A stretch of 64,000 nt of DNA, taken from assembly GCF_017876155.1 (NCBI RefSeq), contig NZ_JAGINP010000003.1:186001-250000 (forward strand), read 5' to 3'. This document shows, piece by piece, positions 26,712 through 36,260 of the stretch. A model generated the notes under the pieces. That model was not told the origin of the DNA. It did not search any database and was given only the letters and a program-made list of their open reading frames with translations. The stretch is from Azospirillum rugosum. GTDB lineage: Bacteria > Pseudomonadota > Alphaproteobacteria > Azospirillales > Azospirillaceae. How positions within the stretch are numbered: position 1 is the stretch's first letter; every line of letters starts with the position of its first letter. The position numbers were made by a program, and so were the translations under genes.

Positions 26712-27740
26712 ATGATCAAAATCGGCATTATCGGCTACGGCTATTGGGGCCCCAATCTCGCACGCTGTTTTTCCGAAGCGGACGGGGCTCAGGTCGCCGC
26801 CATCTGCGACGCATCGCCGGAAGCCCGGGCCCGCGCGGCCAAGCGCTATCCCGGCATCTCCGTCGTCTCCGATCCGCAGGAGGTGATGAGCGACCCCACC
26901 ATCGACGCGGTGGCGATCGCGACACCGGTCCGCACCCATTACGGCATCGCCCTGGCGGCCCTGTGCAGCGGCAAGCATGTGCTGGTCGAAAAGCCGATGA
27001 CGGAAACCTCCGACCAGGCCCGCCGCCTGATCGACGAAGCCGCCCGGCGCAACCTCGTCCTGATGGTCGACCACACCTTCGTCTACACGCCGGCGGTCCG
27101 CAAGATCCGCGAGCTGGTGGCGCGCGGCGACCTGGGCGACATCTACTACTACGACTCCATCCGCGTGAATCTGGGCCTGTTCCAGCGCGACGTCAGCGTG
27201 CTGTGGGACCTCGCGGTCCACGACCTGTCGATCCTGGAATATGTGCTGGGCGACCAGCCCGTCGCGGTGTCCGCCAACGGCGCGTGCCATGTCGTCGGCA
27301 CGCAGGAGAACACGGCCTACGTCACCCTGTTCTTCGGCTCCGGCACGATCGCGCACGTCAACGTCAACTGGCTGGCGCCGGTGAAGGTGCGGCAGACGCT
27401 GATCGCGGGCAGCCGCAAGATGATCATCTACGATGACCTCGAACCGGATGAGAAGGTCAAGGTCTACGACAAGGGCGTCACCGTCGCCAACAGCACCGAG
27501 CAGATCTACCAATCGCTGATCGGCTACCGCTCCGGCGACATGTGGGCGCCGCAGCTCGCCACCACCGAGGCGCTGCGCACCGAGGCGGACCACTTCATTG
27601 CCTGCGTGCGCGATGGAGAGACGCCCATCACCAACGGCGCCGCCGGGCTGCGCGTGGTCAGCCTGCTGGAGGGGGCCAGCCTCTCCATGAAGCATCGCGG
27701 CGGCCCCATCGATCTCGACGTCATGCGGAGAGCCTCGTGA
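26712..27740 (+). CDS. Gfo/Idh/MocA family oxidoreductase (WbpB/WlbA-like)
   Basis: A 342-residue NAD(P)-dependent sugar oxidoreductase. The Rossmann fold begins at once (MIKIGIIGYGYWGPNLAR), with the EKPM motif (VLVEKPMTETSDQA) and the HTFVYTPAVRKIREL segment of the C-terminal domain. WbpB-type enzymes oxidise C3 of a UDP-sugar uronic acid, preparing it for transamination by the DegT partner that follows with a GTGA overlap. The ATG at 26712 is preceded by GAGG; an upstream in-frame extension encodes the 15-bp repeat and is not chosen. No WbpA-type UDP-GlcNAc dehydrogenase is in the window. A ~60-bp piece of this gene (26892-26951) is copied at 37830-37889. Confidence 0.9.
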   Translation: MIKIGIIGYGYWGPNLARCFSEADGAQVAAICDASPEARARAAKRYPGISVVSDPQEVMSDPTIDAVAIATPVRTHYGIALAALCSGKHVLVEKPMTETSDQARRLIDEAARRNLVLMVDHTFVYTPAVRKIRELVARGDLGDIYYYDSIRVNLGLFQRDVSVLWDLAVHDLSILEYVLGDQPVAVSANGACHVVGTQENTAYVTLFFGSGTIAHVNVNWLAPVKVRQTLIAGSRKMIIYDDLEPDEKVKVYDKGVTVANSTEQIYQSLIGYRSGDMWAPQLATTEALRTEADHFIACVRDGETPITNGAAGLRVVSLLEGASLSMKHRGGPIDLDVMRRAS

Positions 27741-28846
27741 TCCCCTATCTCGATCTTCAAAGCCAGTACCGCTCGATCCGTCCCGAGGTCGAGAAGGCCG
27801 TTCTGGATGTCCTGGCGAGCGGTCAGTACGTCCTCGGCGCGCCGGTGGAGGACTTCGAAAAGCGGTTCGCCCGCTACTGCGGCGTCCGGCACTGCGTGGC
27901 GGTCAACACCGGCACGTCGGCCCTGCATCTGGCGCTGCTGGCGGCCGGCATCGGACCGGGGGACGAGGTCATCACCGTTCCGATGACCTTCATGGCGACG
28001 GTCGCGGCGATCGTCTACACCGGAGCGAAGCCCGTTCTGGTGGACATCGATCCCCGCAGCTGGACCATGGATCCGGCCAAGGTGGAGGCCGCGATCACCC
28101 CCCGGACCAAGGCGATCCTGCCGGTGCACCTGCACGGCCAGATGGCCGACATGGCGCCCCTGCTCGACATCGCCCGCACCCATGGCCTGACGCTGATCGA
28201 GGACGCCTGCCAGGCGCACGGCGCCCGGTACCGCGGCCAGACGGCCGGGAGCCTCGGCGATGCGGGCTGCTTCAGCTTCTATCCCGGCAAGAACCTGGGG
28301 GCGGCTGGGGAAGGCGGGGCGCTGGTCACCGACCGGGACGACATCGCCGAACAGGCACGCCTGTTGCGCGACTGGGGCCAGACGGTGCGCTACCGCCACG
28401 ACGTCATGGCCTTCAATTACCGGATGGACGCCATCCAGGGGGCGGTCCTCGGCGTCAAGCTGTCCCACCTCGACGGCTGGACCGAGGCGCGGCGCGCCGT
28501 CGCCGCCCAGTACGACGAGCATCTGGCCGAGGGAGGGATGGCGCTTCCCGCCCGCATCGAGGGGCGCCGCCACGTCTACCACGTCTACGCCGTCTGCGTG
28601 CCGGAACGCGACCGGGTGCGCGGCCTGCTCAACGAGGCGGGGGTCAGCACCGGGATCCACTACCCGATCCCCATCCACCTCCAGCCGGCCTGCGCCGACC
28701 TCGGCTACGGCCCCGGCGACTTCCCGGTCACGGAACGGTTCGCGCGCGAGACGCTGTCGTTGCCGATCTTTCCGGAAATGACCGGGGAGCAGATTGCCGA
28801 CGCTGCCAAGGCCCTGCGCAGCGCCGTCGCGACACTGGCAGGCTGA
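27737..28846 (+). CDS. DegT/DnrJ/EryC1 family PLP aminotransferase (WbpE-like)
   Basis: A 369-residue sugar aminotransferase. PLP-binding features: NTGTSALHLALLAAGIGPGDEV, HLHGQMADM, EDACQAHGA, and the Schiff-base Lys in FYPGKNLGAAGEGG. The GTG start at 27737 overlaps the upstream stop (GTGA), showing translational coupling with the oxidoreductase whose keto product it should aminate. The frame is open further upstream inside that gene, but the conserved IPYLDLQ start supports the GTG. Third gene of the amino-sugar operon. The exact substrate is inferred from the WbpB-D-E gene set. Confidence 0.92.
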   Translation: MIPYLDLQSQYRSIRPEVEKAVLDVLASGQYVLGAPVEDFEKRFARYCGVRHCVAVNTGTSALHLALLAAGIGPGDEVITVPMTFMATVAAIVYTGAKPVLVDIDPRSWTMDPAKVEAAITPRTKAILPVHLHGQMADMAPLLDIARTHGLTLIEDACQAHGARYRGQTAGSLGDAGCFSFYPGKNLGAAGEGGALVTDRDDIAEQARLLRDWGQTVRYRHDVMAFNYRMDAIQGAVLGVKLSHLDGWTEARRAVAAQYDEHLAEGGMALPARIEGRRHVYHVYAVCVPERDRVRGLLNEAGVSTGIHYPIPIHLQPACADLGYGPGDFPVTERFARETLSLPIFPEMTGEQIADAAKALRSAVATLAG

Positions 28847-28872
28847 GCGGCCGGCAACGGGGAGATGCGCGG

Positions 28873-29940
28873 ATGACGATGCTTCTGCCAGGAAACGCGC
28901 CGCCGGGATTCAACCCGGCGCGGCTGGTCGCCCTCATGCGCGCGGGGGTCGAACGGTGCGGGCTCGACCTCCGCGGCATCACCGTCCTGACCGAAGCGGC
29001 GTCCGGCGCCTACGCCAGCACGGCCATCCTCGCCGCGCTGGCCGGGGCGGACCGGGTGCATGCGGTCGTGAAGGACACCGCCTATGGCTCGGCGGACGCC
29101 GTGCGCGCGGAGGTCGAAGGCTTGGCCGCCATGGCCGGCGTGGCCGACCGGCTGCTGATCTTCACCGGAGATCCTGTGGAGTTGGCCGCCGACACCGACC
29201 TCGTCACCAACAGCGGCCACGTCCGGCCGATCGATGCCCGGATGATCGAGCGACTGCCCGGCCACGCCGTGATCGCGCTGATGTATGAGGTGTGGGAGTA
29301 CCGGCCGGCCGACATCGACCTTGCCGCCTGCGCGGCGCGCGGCATCCCGGTGGTCGGCGTCAACGAGCGTCACCCGTCGGTGGACGTCTTCTCCTTCCTC
29401 GGCCCGTTGGCGGTGCAGGAACTCCATGCGGCCGGCATTCCGGTTTATGGGAGCCGCATCGCCCTGCTGTGCGACAACCCCTTCGCCCCGTTCATCGAAC
29501 GCGGTCTGACGGGGATGGGGGCGGAGGTGCTGACGGTGGACCACCCCGGCGCCCTCCCGTCCGGGTGCTGGGACGCCGTGCTGGTGGCCCTGCGCCCACG
29601 CGGAGCGCCGGTGTTCGGGGCCGACGACGCCGCGCGGGTTCGTCGCCAATCCCCCGGAACGGTGCTCGTTCAGTATTGGGGGGACGTCGACCGCAACGCG
29701 GTGCATGAGGCCGGCCTGCCGCTGTGGCCCCCGGCCGCCCCCCGTCCCGGTCACATGGCCGTCCTGCTGCCCGCCATCGGCCCGGATCCCATCGTGCGCC
29801 TGCAAGCCGGCGGCCTGCGCGCCGCGGAGTGGGTGCTGCGCAACGGCACGGCGTCCTGCCTGCCCGGAGGCATCGCGGAATTGCTGCCCACGCCTTCGGC
29901 CCCCTCGACCCCGGCCGGGGCGGAAACGGCCCGGGCGTGA
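28873..29940 (+). CDS. Rossmann-like protein of unknown function in the amino-sugar operon
   Basis: A 355-residue protein not assignable to a known enzyme. Two nucleotide-binding-like segments are seen: TVLTEAASGAYASTAILAALAGADRVHAVVKD near 41-70, and a second half (GIPVYGSRIALLCDNPFAP, then CWDAVLVALRP) resembling the layout of 2-hydroxyacid dehydrogenases, but the canonical GxGxxG and catalytic His/Glu are not evident. NERHPSVDVFSFLGPLAV is a distinctive segment. It starts 26 bp after the aminotransferase stop, with GGGGAG before the ATG, and ends 37 bp before the epimerase gene, so it is in the operon and probably acts on the same sugar nucleotide. Soluble; no signal peptide. Confidence 0.8.
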   Translation: MTMLLPGNAPPGFNPARLVALMRAGVERCGLDLRGITVLTEAASGAYASTAILAALAGADRVHAVVKDTAYGSADAVRAEVEGLAAMAGVADRLLIFTGDPVELAADTDLVTNSGHVRPIDARMIERLPGHAVIALMYEVWEYRPADIDLAACAARGIPVVGVNERHPSVDVFSFLGPLAVQELHAAGIPVYGSRIALLCDNPFAPFIERGLTGMGAEVLTVDHPGALPSGCWDAVLVALRPRGAPVFGADDAARVRRQSPGTVLVQYWGDVDRNAVHEAGLPLWPPAAPRPGHMAVLLPAIGPDPIVRLQAGGLRAAEWVLRNGTASCLPGGIAELLPTPSAPSTPAGAETARA

Positions 29941-29977
29941 GCCAAAAAACCAACCATATCGCTGGAGACGTCGCAAA

Positions 29978-30964
29978 ATGGACCTGAAGAACAAACGGAT
30001 CCTGGTGACCGGCGGGGCGGGTTTCGTCGGATCGCACATCATCGACCTGCTGCTCGATGAAGGGTGCGACCGGGTGTATGCGCTCGACAACCTGGTCCGC
30101 GGCAACCTTGGCAACCTGACCTCGGCCCTGGCCTCCTCGCGCGTCGAGTTCGTGCACGGCGACATCCGCGACCGGGCTCTGGTCGGCCGTCTGGTGGGCG
30201 AAAGCGACGTGGTGTTCCACCAGGCGGCGCTGCGCATCATCCATTGCGCGGCCGAGCCCCGGCAGGCGATGGAGGTCATGGTCGACGCCACCTTCGACCT
30301 GCTGGAAAGCTGCGTGAAGCACAGGATCGAGAAGGTCGTGGCCGCGTCCTCCGCCTCCATCTACGGCTTGGCCGAGGCGTTCCCGACGACGGAGGGGCAT
30401 CATCCCTACGCCAACCGCACGCTCTACGGCGCGGCGAAGCAGTTCAACGAAGGCCTGCTGTCGTCCTTCAACGACATGTACGGGCTGGACTACGCGGCGC
30501 TGCGCTACTTCAACGTCTATGGCCCGCGCATGGATATCCACGGCAAGTACACCGAAGTGCTGATCCGTTGGATGGAGCGGATCGCCGCTGGACAGCCGCC
30601 GGTGATCTTCGGCGACGGCTTGCAGACGATGGACTTCGTCCACGTCCGCGACGTGGCGCGCGCCAACATCCTGGCCGCGCGGGCCGACCTTGACGGGGCC
30701 GAACCGTCGGGCCGCGTCTTCAACGTGGCGAGCGGCATCGAGACCAGCCTCCTGCAATTGGCGCAGGCGACCGCCAAGGTCATGGGCCGGCCCGACCTGG
30801 TTCCGGTCCACGAAGAGGAGCGCAAGATCAACCCGGTGTCCCGCCGTCTCGCCTCCACCGATCTGGCGCGGCGCGTTCTCGGCTTCGAGGCGTCCATCGG
30901 TTTGGAGGAAGGCTTGGCCGGTCTCGTCGCGTGGTGGCAATCGCAGAAGGTGGATGCGGCATGA
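29978..30964 (+). CDS. NAD-dependent sugar-nucleotide epimerase/dehydratase
   Basis: A 328-residue extended short-chain dehydrogenase. Signatures: VTGGAGFVGSHIIDLLL, the YALDNLVRGN loop, HQAALRI, AASSASIYG, the catalytic pair in LYGAAKQFNEG, and RYFNVYGPRMDIHGKYTEV. It is close to UDP-glucose/UDP-GlcNAc 4-epimerases and 4,6-dehydratase-like proteins. GGAG precedes the ATG. Its last codon overlaps the next aminotransferase start (ATGA), so an epimerase/dehydratase and aminotransferase pair is likely. An upstream in-frame extension overlaps the preceding gene and is rejected. Reaction type is uncertain. Confidence 0.9.
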   Translation: MDLKNKRILVTGGAGFVGSHIIDLLLDEGCDRVYALDNLVRGNLGNLTSALASSRVEFVHGDIRDRALVGRLVGESDVVFHQAALRIIHCAAEPRQAMEVMVDATFDLLESCVKHRIEKVVAASSASIYGLAEAFPTTEGHHPYANRTLYGAAKQFNEGLLSSFNDMYGLDYAALRYFNVYGPRMDIHGKYTEVLIRWMERIAAGQPPVIFGDGLQTMDFVHVRDVARANILAARADLDGAEPSGRVFNVASGIETSLLQLAQATAKVMGRPDLVPVHEEERKINPVSRRLASTDLARRVLGFEASIGLEEGLAGLVAWWQSQKVDAA

Positions 30965-32172
30965 TCCCCCTCACAAAACCCATGGTCGGGGCGGCTGAGT
31001 CCGAAGCGGCTGCAGCAACCATCCTGTCCGGCTGGCTGACCCAGGGTCCGGAAGTGGCGGCGTTCGAAGCCGACTTCGCACGCACGGTCGGCGCGCCGCA
31101 CGCCTGCGCCGTGTCGAACTGCACCACGGCGCTTCATCTCGCGCTGCTGGCGGTGGGTGTGAAGCCTGGCGACGAGGTGATCACCGTCAGCCATTCCTTC
31201 ATCGCCACGGCGAACGCGATCCGCCAGTGCGGGGCAGTCCCGATCTTCGTGGATGTGGAGCCGGACACCTTCAACATGCTGCCGGACGCCGCCGAGGGGG
31301 CGATCACGCCGAAGACGCGCGCCATCCTCTGCGTCCATCAGATGGGCATGCCCTGCGACCTGACGCGGATCGCGGCGATCGCCGCGGCCAACGGCATCGC
31401 GTTGGTGGAGGACGCGGCGTGCGCCATCGGCGCGGAGATCCGGATCGACGGCGCCTGGCGGCCGGTCGGCCAACCGGTCGGCGACGTCGCGTGCTTCTCG
31501 CTCCACCCCCGCAAGGTCATCACGACGGGGGAAGGCGGCATGCTGACCACCCGGTCGGACGCTCTGGACCGTCGATTCCGCCTGTTGCGCCAGCATGGCA
31601 TGGACATCAATGACCGTGAGCGGCATTCCGCCCGTGCCGTGACCTTCGAGTCCTACGCCGAGCCGGGCTTCAACTACCGGATGACCGACTTCCAGGCCGC
31701 CATTGGAAGGCACCAGCTGCGGCGTCTGCCGGAGATCGTGGCACGCCGGCGGGAACTGGCCGACGGCTATCGGCAGCGGCTGGCGGATCTGGTCCCGGAG
31801 GTGGCGGCCCCGCACGAACCGGATTGGGCGCGTTCCAACTGGCAGAGCTATTGCCTCCGCCTTCCGACCAGGGTCGACCAAAAGGCGGTGATGCAGGCCA
31901 TGCTGGATTCCGGCGTCGCCACCCGCCGCGGCATCATGTGCACCCATCGCGAGCCGGCCGGCGCCGACATTCCGGTGCGCCACCCCCTCCGCCAATCGGA
32001 ACTGGCGCAGGACCACGGCCTCATCATTCCGCTCTACCCGCAGATGACCGATGACGACCTCGACCAGGTGGTGGACGCGTTGCGCACCGCCCTGGACCGG
32101 GCCGCGGCCGCGTCCGGAGCCGGCCGTCCGGGCACCGACCGCGCCCGCGTTTCCGTCGGGGACCATTCCTGA
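30961..32172 (+). CDS. DegT/DnrJ/EryC1 family PLP aminotransferase, second copy
   Basis: A 403-residue aminotransferase. PLP features: NCTTALHLALLAVGVKPGDEV, HQMGMPCDL, EDAACAIGAE, and the Lys in SLHPRKVITTGEGG, which places it in the VioA/PerA-like group that aminates 4-keto-6-deoxy sugars rather than the WbpE group. The ATG overlaps the upstream stop (ATGA). Together with the epimerase/dehydratase it suggests a second amino-deoxy sugar distinct from the WbpB/E product. The last ~25 residues are a variable tail. Last gene of the operon; a 184-bp gap follows. Confidence 0.92.
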   Translation: MIPLTKPMVGAAESEAAAATILSGWLTQGPEVAAFEADFARTVGAPHACAVSNCTTALHLALLAVGVKPGDEVITVSHSFIATANAIRQCGAVPIFVDVEPDTFNMLPDAAEGAITPKTRAILCVHQMGMPCDLTRIAAIAAANGIALVEDAACAIGAEIRIDGAWRPVGQPVGDVACFSLHPRKVITTGEGGMLTTRSDALDRRFRLLRQHGMDINDRERHSARAVTFESYAEPGFNYRMTDFQAAIGRHQLRRLPEIVARRRELADGYRQRLADLVPEVAAPHEPDWARSNWQSYCLRLPTRVDQKAVMQAMLDSGVATRRGIMCTHREPAGADIPVRHPLRQSELAQDHGLIIPLYPQMTDDDLDQVVDALRTALDRAAAASGAGRPGTDRARVSVGDHS

Positions 32173-32356
32173 CGCCGGGTTTCCGGATCGGTCGCCCGGA
32201 ACGTCCGGCGTTTTGGCAAATGCTCCAAAAGTTGGCGCTGCATCGCCCAAGTACTCATTTTTGAGGAATTGGGCATTTCGACGTTATGGACGACTCTTGT
32301 CGCCTAACGCACCCGATGGTTGGGAGCGCCAGCGCAAGCCTGGTGGGAGTCTCGGT

Positions 32357-34705
32357 ATGGCGGTTGTCGAACGCGTGCCTTCGTCGCCCCTGAGTGCCAC
32401 GTACAGTCCACCGTCCGACAGGGACTTGACGGTGACTCCTTGGCTGTCCCGCATGATCCGGATGTACTGGCAGCAGAAGTACGTTCTCCTTGCGTCCGTC
32501 GCGCTGTTCGTCGGGATCGGCTATCTGTACGTCAACAGCAAGCCGCCGCTTTACCGCGCGACGGCGACGCTGATGCTGGATCCCCATCAGCGGACGGTGA
32601 TCGATGTGGCTCAGGTGGTCACGCCGTTCCGGCCCGACGAGCTGTCGATCGAAAGCGAGATCCAGGTCCTGCAATCGGCGGACATCGCGCTGAAGGTCAT
32701 CGCCAAGGCACATTTGGACCAGTTGCCCGAATTCAGTCCGGCGGCCGAGCGCGCGTTAGCCGCCATGGAGGAGAGCGAGGCCGTCAGGCGGATGAACGGC
32801 GCGGAATCGCCCATGACCGTGGCGGCGTTGCTCACCGACCTTCGCGACCTGTGGGCCGAGGCCAGGCGACAGCTCGACGCGCTCTGGTGGGGCGACGCCG
32901 CAACCGATGCCGAAGCCTCCAATCCGGCCCGCGACGCGCGGCGCGACCAGACCGTCATGCTGGAGCGGTTCGAGTCCGCGCTCCAGGTCGGCCCGCTCGG
33001 CCATTCGCGCGTGATCGGGGTTACGTTCACGTCGCAGGATCCCGTGCTCGCGGCCACCGTTGCGAACACCATCGTCGAAACCTACCTGGCCCAGCAGGCG
33101 AGTGGCCGGCTGAAGGACACGGTGAAGGCGAACGACTGGCTGGAGCAGCGCGCCCATCAGTTTCGCGGCGAGGCCGAGCAGGCTCAGAAGGCCTATCTGG
33201 ATCGGCTGACGAAGGCACAGCCGACCGCCGGCGTGGACGTCGAGCTGTTGCGCGACCAGCTGCTCCAGCTGAACCGCAGCATCGCGCAGGCCGAAGCTGA
33301 CTACAAGGCGGTCCGCGACCGCCGGGAACGGATGGAAAAGCTGGCGGCGAGCGGCGACCTCGCCAAGCTCGCCGCCGAGTCCAAATCGGAGAACCTGGAG
33401 GCGATCCGCCTTCAAACCGTCATTCTGGAACGCCGACGGGCCGAACTCACCCGGCAGCTCGGCAACATGCATCCCACGATGTCGGCCCTGAACGCTCAGA
33501 TTGCCGCGGTCCGGCAGTCGATGAACGGCGAGGCCCAGCGGCTGGTGTCCGACACCGCCGCCGAGGAAGGGGCGATGAAGAGCCGCCTGGAGGCGCTGCA
33601 AGAAAACGCCAAGCGGACCCAGGAACGGCTCCGCACCTTCCAGGAGGCAAAGGCGGAGATCAGCACCCTTGAACGGGAAGCGCGGAGCAGCGAGGAGATC
33701 TACAACACCTTCTTGACCCGCTACAAGGGAACGAGCGCCGCCCCGCTGGTGCAGCCGGAGGCCTGGGCCGTGTCCACGGCGCTACCCCCCGCCGATCCCG
33801 CATTGCCCCGCGGACGGGTGATCCTCATCCTCGCCGGGCTGTTCGGTCTGGGTCTCGGTGGTGCCGGCGTCACCCTGCGCGAGCTTCTGCAGACCGGGAT
33901 GAGGAGCAACGACGAGATCGAAGAGCAGTGCGGGTTGCGTGGGTTGGGCCTGTCCCCCTCCCTGCCGCGCCGCGTGGCCAGCCGCCGCGACGTCGTGTGG
34001 TATGTGCTGGAAAACCCGCGCTCCCCCTTCGCGGAATCCATTCGCATCATCATCAGCAACACGCTGGCCCTGCTTCAGCCCTGCGACCGCGGCGGCGTCC
34101 TCAGCGTGGGATCGGCGTGGCAGCATGAAGGCAAGTCGACGGTCGTGGCGTCCGCCGCGACGCTGCTCGCGATGAGCCGCTTCCGCGTCCTCGTGATCGA
34201 CGGCGACATCCGCAAGCCGTCGCAGCACGACCTCTTCCGCTTGCCCAACGGTCCGGGCTTGAGCGAATACATGAGCGGCATGTCGGACGACATGCCGGTG
34301 CCCCAGATCAGCCCGGAGACCGGCATCCATCTTCTGACCAGCGGCATGGCCGGAATCACCGACGCGCGGGCCCCCCTGTATCTGAACCACGGCGACAGGC
34401 TGCAACGGCTGGTCGATTGGGCTCGCCACTACTACGACATCATCCTGATCGACATGCCGCCCTGCATGCCCGTGGTGGACGCCCGGATCATCGCATCGCT
34501 GAGCGACCGCTGCATCTTCGTGTCGCGCTGGCGCTCCACCCCGATCAGCAAGATCAAGTATTCGTTGCGTGAATTGAAGGCGGCCGGCGCCGACATCGCC
34601 GGATTGGCGCTCGTGCAGGTGGATGTGCGCAAGCATGCCGCGTCCGAATACGGCGACAGCGGCATCTACTTCAAATATGGCCGCCGGCGACCGCGGGAAC
34701 ATTGA
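32357..34705 (+). CDS. Wzc/ExoP-like polysaccharide co-polymerase with tyrosine kinase domain
   Basis: A 782-residue inner-membrane protein. An N-terminal Wzz domain with a first transmembrane span (VLLASVALFVGIGYLYVNS) leads into a large periplasmic coiled-coil region (~250-445), then a second span near ~478-500, and a cytoplasmic BY-kinase domain. Walker A is GSAWQHEGKST at 585-595, Walker A' is VLVIDGDIRKPS, and Walker B is IILIDMPP. The C-terminus carries several tyrosines (EYGDSGIYFKYG), the usual autophosphorylation cluster. It controls chain length and export with Wzy and an outer-membrane channel. GGGAG precedes the ATG at 32357. No Wza partner lies in the window. Confidence 0.92.
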   Translation: MAVVERVPSSPLSATYSPPSDRDLTVTPWLSRMIRMYWQQKYVLLASVALFVGIGYLYVNSKPPLYRATATLMLDPHQRTVIDVAQVVTPFRPDELSIESEIQVLQSADIALKVIAKAHLDQLPEFSPAAERALAAMEESEAVRRMNGAESPMTVAALLTDLRDLWAEARRQLDALWWGDAATDAEASNPARDARRDQTVMLERFESALQVGPLGHSRVIGVTFTSQDPVLAATVANTIVETYLAQQASGRLKDTVKANDWLEQRAHQFRGEAEQAQKAYLDRLTKAQPTAGVDVELLRDQLLQLNRSIAQAEADYKAVRDRRERMEKLAASGDLAKLAAESKSENLEAIRLQTVILERRRAELTRQLGNMHPTMSALNAQIAAVRQSMNGEAQRLVSDTAAEEGAMKSRLEALQENAKRTQERLRTFQEAKAEISTLEREARSSEEIYNTFLTRYKGTSAAPLVQPEAWAVSTALPPADPALPRGRVILILAGLFGLGLGGAGVTLRELLQTGMRSNDEIEEQCGLRGLGLSPSLPRRVASRRDVVWYVLENPRSPFAESIRIIISNTLALLQPCDRGGVLSVGSAWQHEGKSTVVASAATLLAMSRFRVLVIDGDIRKPSQHDLFRLPNGPGLSEYMSGMSDDMPVPQISPETGIHLLTSGMAGITDARAPLYLNHGDRLQRLVDWARHYYDIILIDMPPCMPVVDARIIASLSDRCIFVSRWRSTPISKIKYSLRELKAAGADIAGLALVQVDVRKHAASEYGDSGIYFKYGRRRPREH

Positions 34706-34769
34706 CGCCCAAGCCGCGCTCCCATGGACAAATCGGCTTCTGACACTATGCCCGGCGGAAGGGGAACCC

Positions 34770-36008
34770 ATGCGCCCAGAGATCACCGGCACAGCTCGCA
34801 ACGTCGGCCCCACGATGGCCGGCCCGGCCAAAGTCGCGATCGTCTACCGGATCGTCCCTCACTACCGCGTCGCCTTCTACAAAGGGCTGAGCGCCTTCCT
34901 GGCGCGACGCGGGGTGGAGTTGACCCTGTTCGGCGGGCAACCGCTGCCGGAGGAGGCGTTCGAGGACTGCGGCAGACACATCGACTGCCACGTCTTCGCG
35001 CCCAACCGGTACGTCCACAAGCAGATTTATTACCAGCCGCTGTTCAACAGGCTGAAGGACTTCGATCTCGTGGTGGTCGAACAGGCGAATTCGGCCCTGC
35101 TGAATTACCCTCTGTTCCTGCGCCGGATGCTGGGCGTCGGACCCCGCCTGGCCTTCTGGGGGCATGGCGACGACCTGCAGCAGCAGGCGCCCGCCCGCCT
35201 GCGCCGCGCGATGAAGCGCTTCCTGTCCTGCCGCGTGGACCACTGGTTCGCCTACACGGACTCCGTGAAGTCGATCGTGCGGAACATGGGTTTTCCGGAA
35301 ACCCGCATCACCGTCGTGCAGAACGCCATCGACGTGTCGGCGACCCTGAGCCTTGCGGAGGAACTCACGCCGGCCGGTCGCACGGCAATCCGCGAGCGGT
35401 TCGGGCTGCCCGACGCGCCGACCGCCGTGTTCTGCGCGCGCCTGATGGAGGGAAAGGGGCTGCCCTTCCTGATCGACGCGTGCGAGCGAGCCCGCGCGCG
35501 CATCCCCAACCTGCATCTCCTCGTCATCGGGCAGGGGCCGCTCGGCCCCTGGCTCGACCGGCAGGCGAAGGAAAAGCCCTGGATCCGACCGCTGGGCGCG
35601 CGCTACGGCCGCGAGAAGGCGGAGATCCTCAGCACGGCTGATGTGTTTCTGCTGCCGTCCTTCGTCGGCCTGTCCATCCTCGATGCCTTTGCCGCCGGGC
35701 TGCCCGTCCTCACCGCCGACTTTCGCAATCATAGCCCGGAGGTGGATTATCTCCAGGACCGGGTGAACGGACTGTTCGTGACGGGCCGGCCCGACCCGGA
35801 CACCTACGGGGCTGCGATCACGGACGTCCTCACCGATGACTCCTTGCGTCGACAGCTCCGCGACGGTGCCCTCCAGACCGCCCGGCACCGAACGGTGGAC
35901 GCCATGGTGAGCAATTTCGGAAGCGGCATCCTTCAGGCCCTGGACGCAACCGGGCGGTTCAGCCAACGCGCGGCGGAGCCGGCCGGATCGACATGGCCCG
36001 TGCCATGA
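34770..36008 (+). CDS. GT4 family glycosyltransferase
   Basis: A 412-residue glycosyltransferase of the GT-B fold. Acceptor-side domain from VAIVYRIVPHYRVAFYKGL; donor-side domain with FCARLMEGKGLPFLIDA, HLLVIGQGPLGPWL and the nucleotide-sugar-binding FLLPSFVGLSILDAFAAGLPVL, where Asp replaces the second Glu as in some GT4 subgroups. HWFAYTDSVKS is also typical. The ATG at 34770 follows GGAAGGGG; the frame is open further upstream. It starts 64 bp after the co-polymerase gene and is probably co-transcribed. Linkage unknown. Confidence 0.9.
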   Translation: MRPEITGTARNVGPTMAGPAKVAIVYRIVPHYRVAFYKGLSAFLARRGVELTLFGGQPLPEEAFEDCGRHIDCHVFAPNRYVHKQIYYQPLFNRLKDFDLVVVEQANSALLNYPLFLRRMLGVGPRLAFWGHGDDLQQQAPARLRRAMKRFLSCRVDHWFAYTDSVKSIVRNMGFPETRITVVQNAIDVSATLSLAEELTPAGRTAIRERFGLPDAPTAVFCARLMEGKGLPFLIDACERARARIPNLHLLVIGQGPLGPWLDRQAKEKPWIRPLGARYGREKAEILSTADVFLLPSFVGLSILDAFAAGLPVLTADFRNHSPEVDYLQDRVNGLFVTGRPDPDTYGAAITDVLTDDSLRRQLRDGALQTARHRTVDAMVSNFGSGILQALDATGRFSQRAAEPAGSTWPVP

Positions 36009-36260
36009 GCCCGCCCCTGCGGTCCGACGCGGAAGCGGAACCGGGCGAACCGCGCGAGCGCGTCGGGGCACCGTGTCGTCAAGCCGGCCGCCGACACGAC
36101 AGCACGCCGCGGACCTTTCCGCGTTCGAGTGGCCGGTCCTTGACCGGCGGCTCGCGTCCTTTCCACCGGGCCCTCCGTCACCGGAAAGGCGGGGCGCGTT
36201 GGAAGCCGACCGGGGGACTGGTCCAGCCGAAGCACAAACTCTGATCAGGGAGACCAGCGC

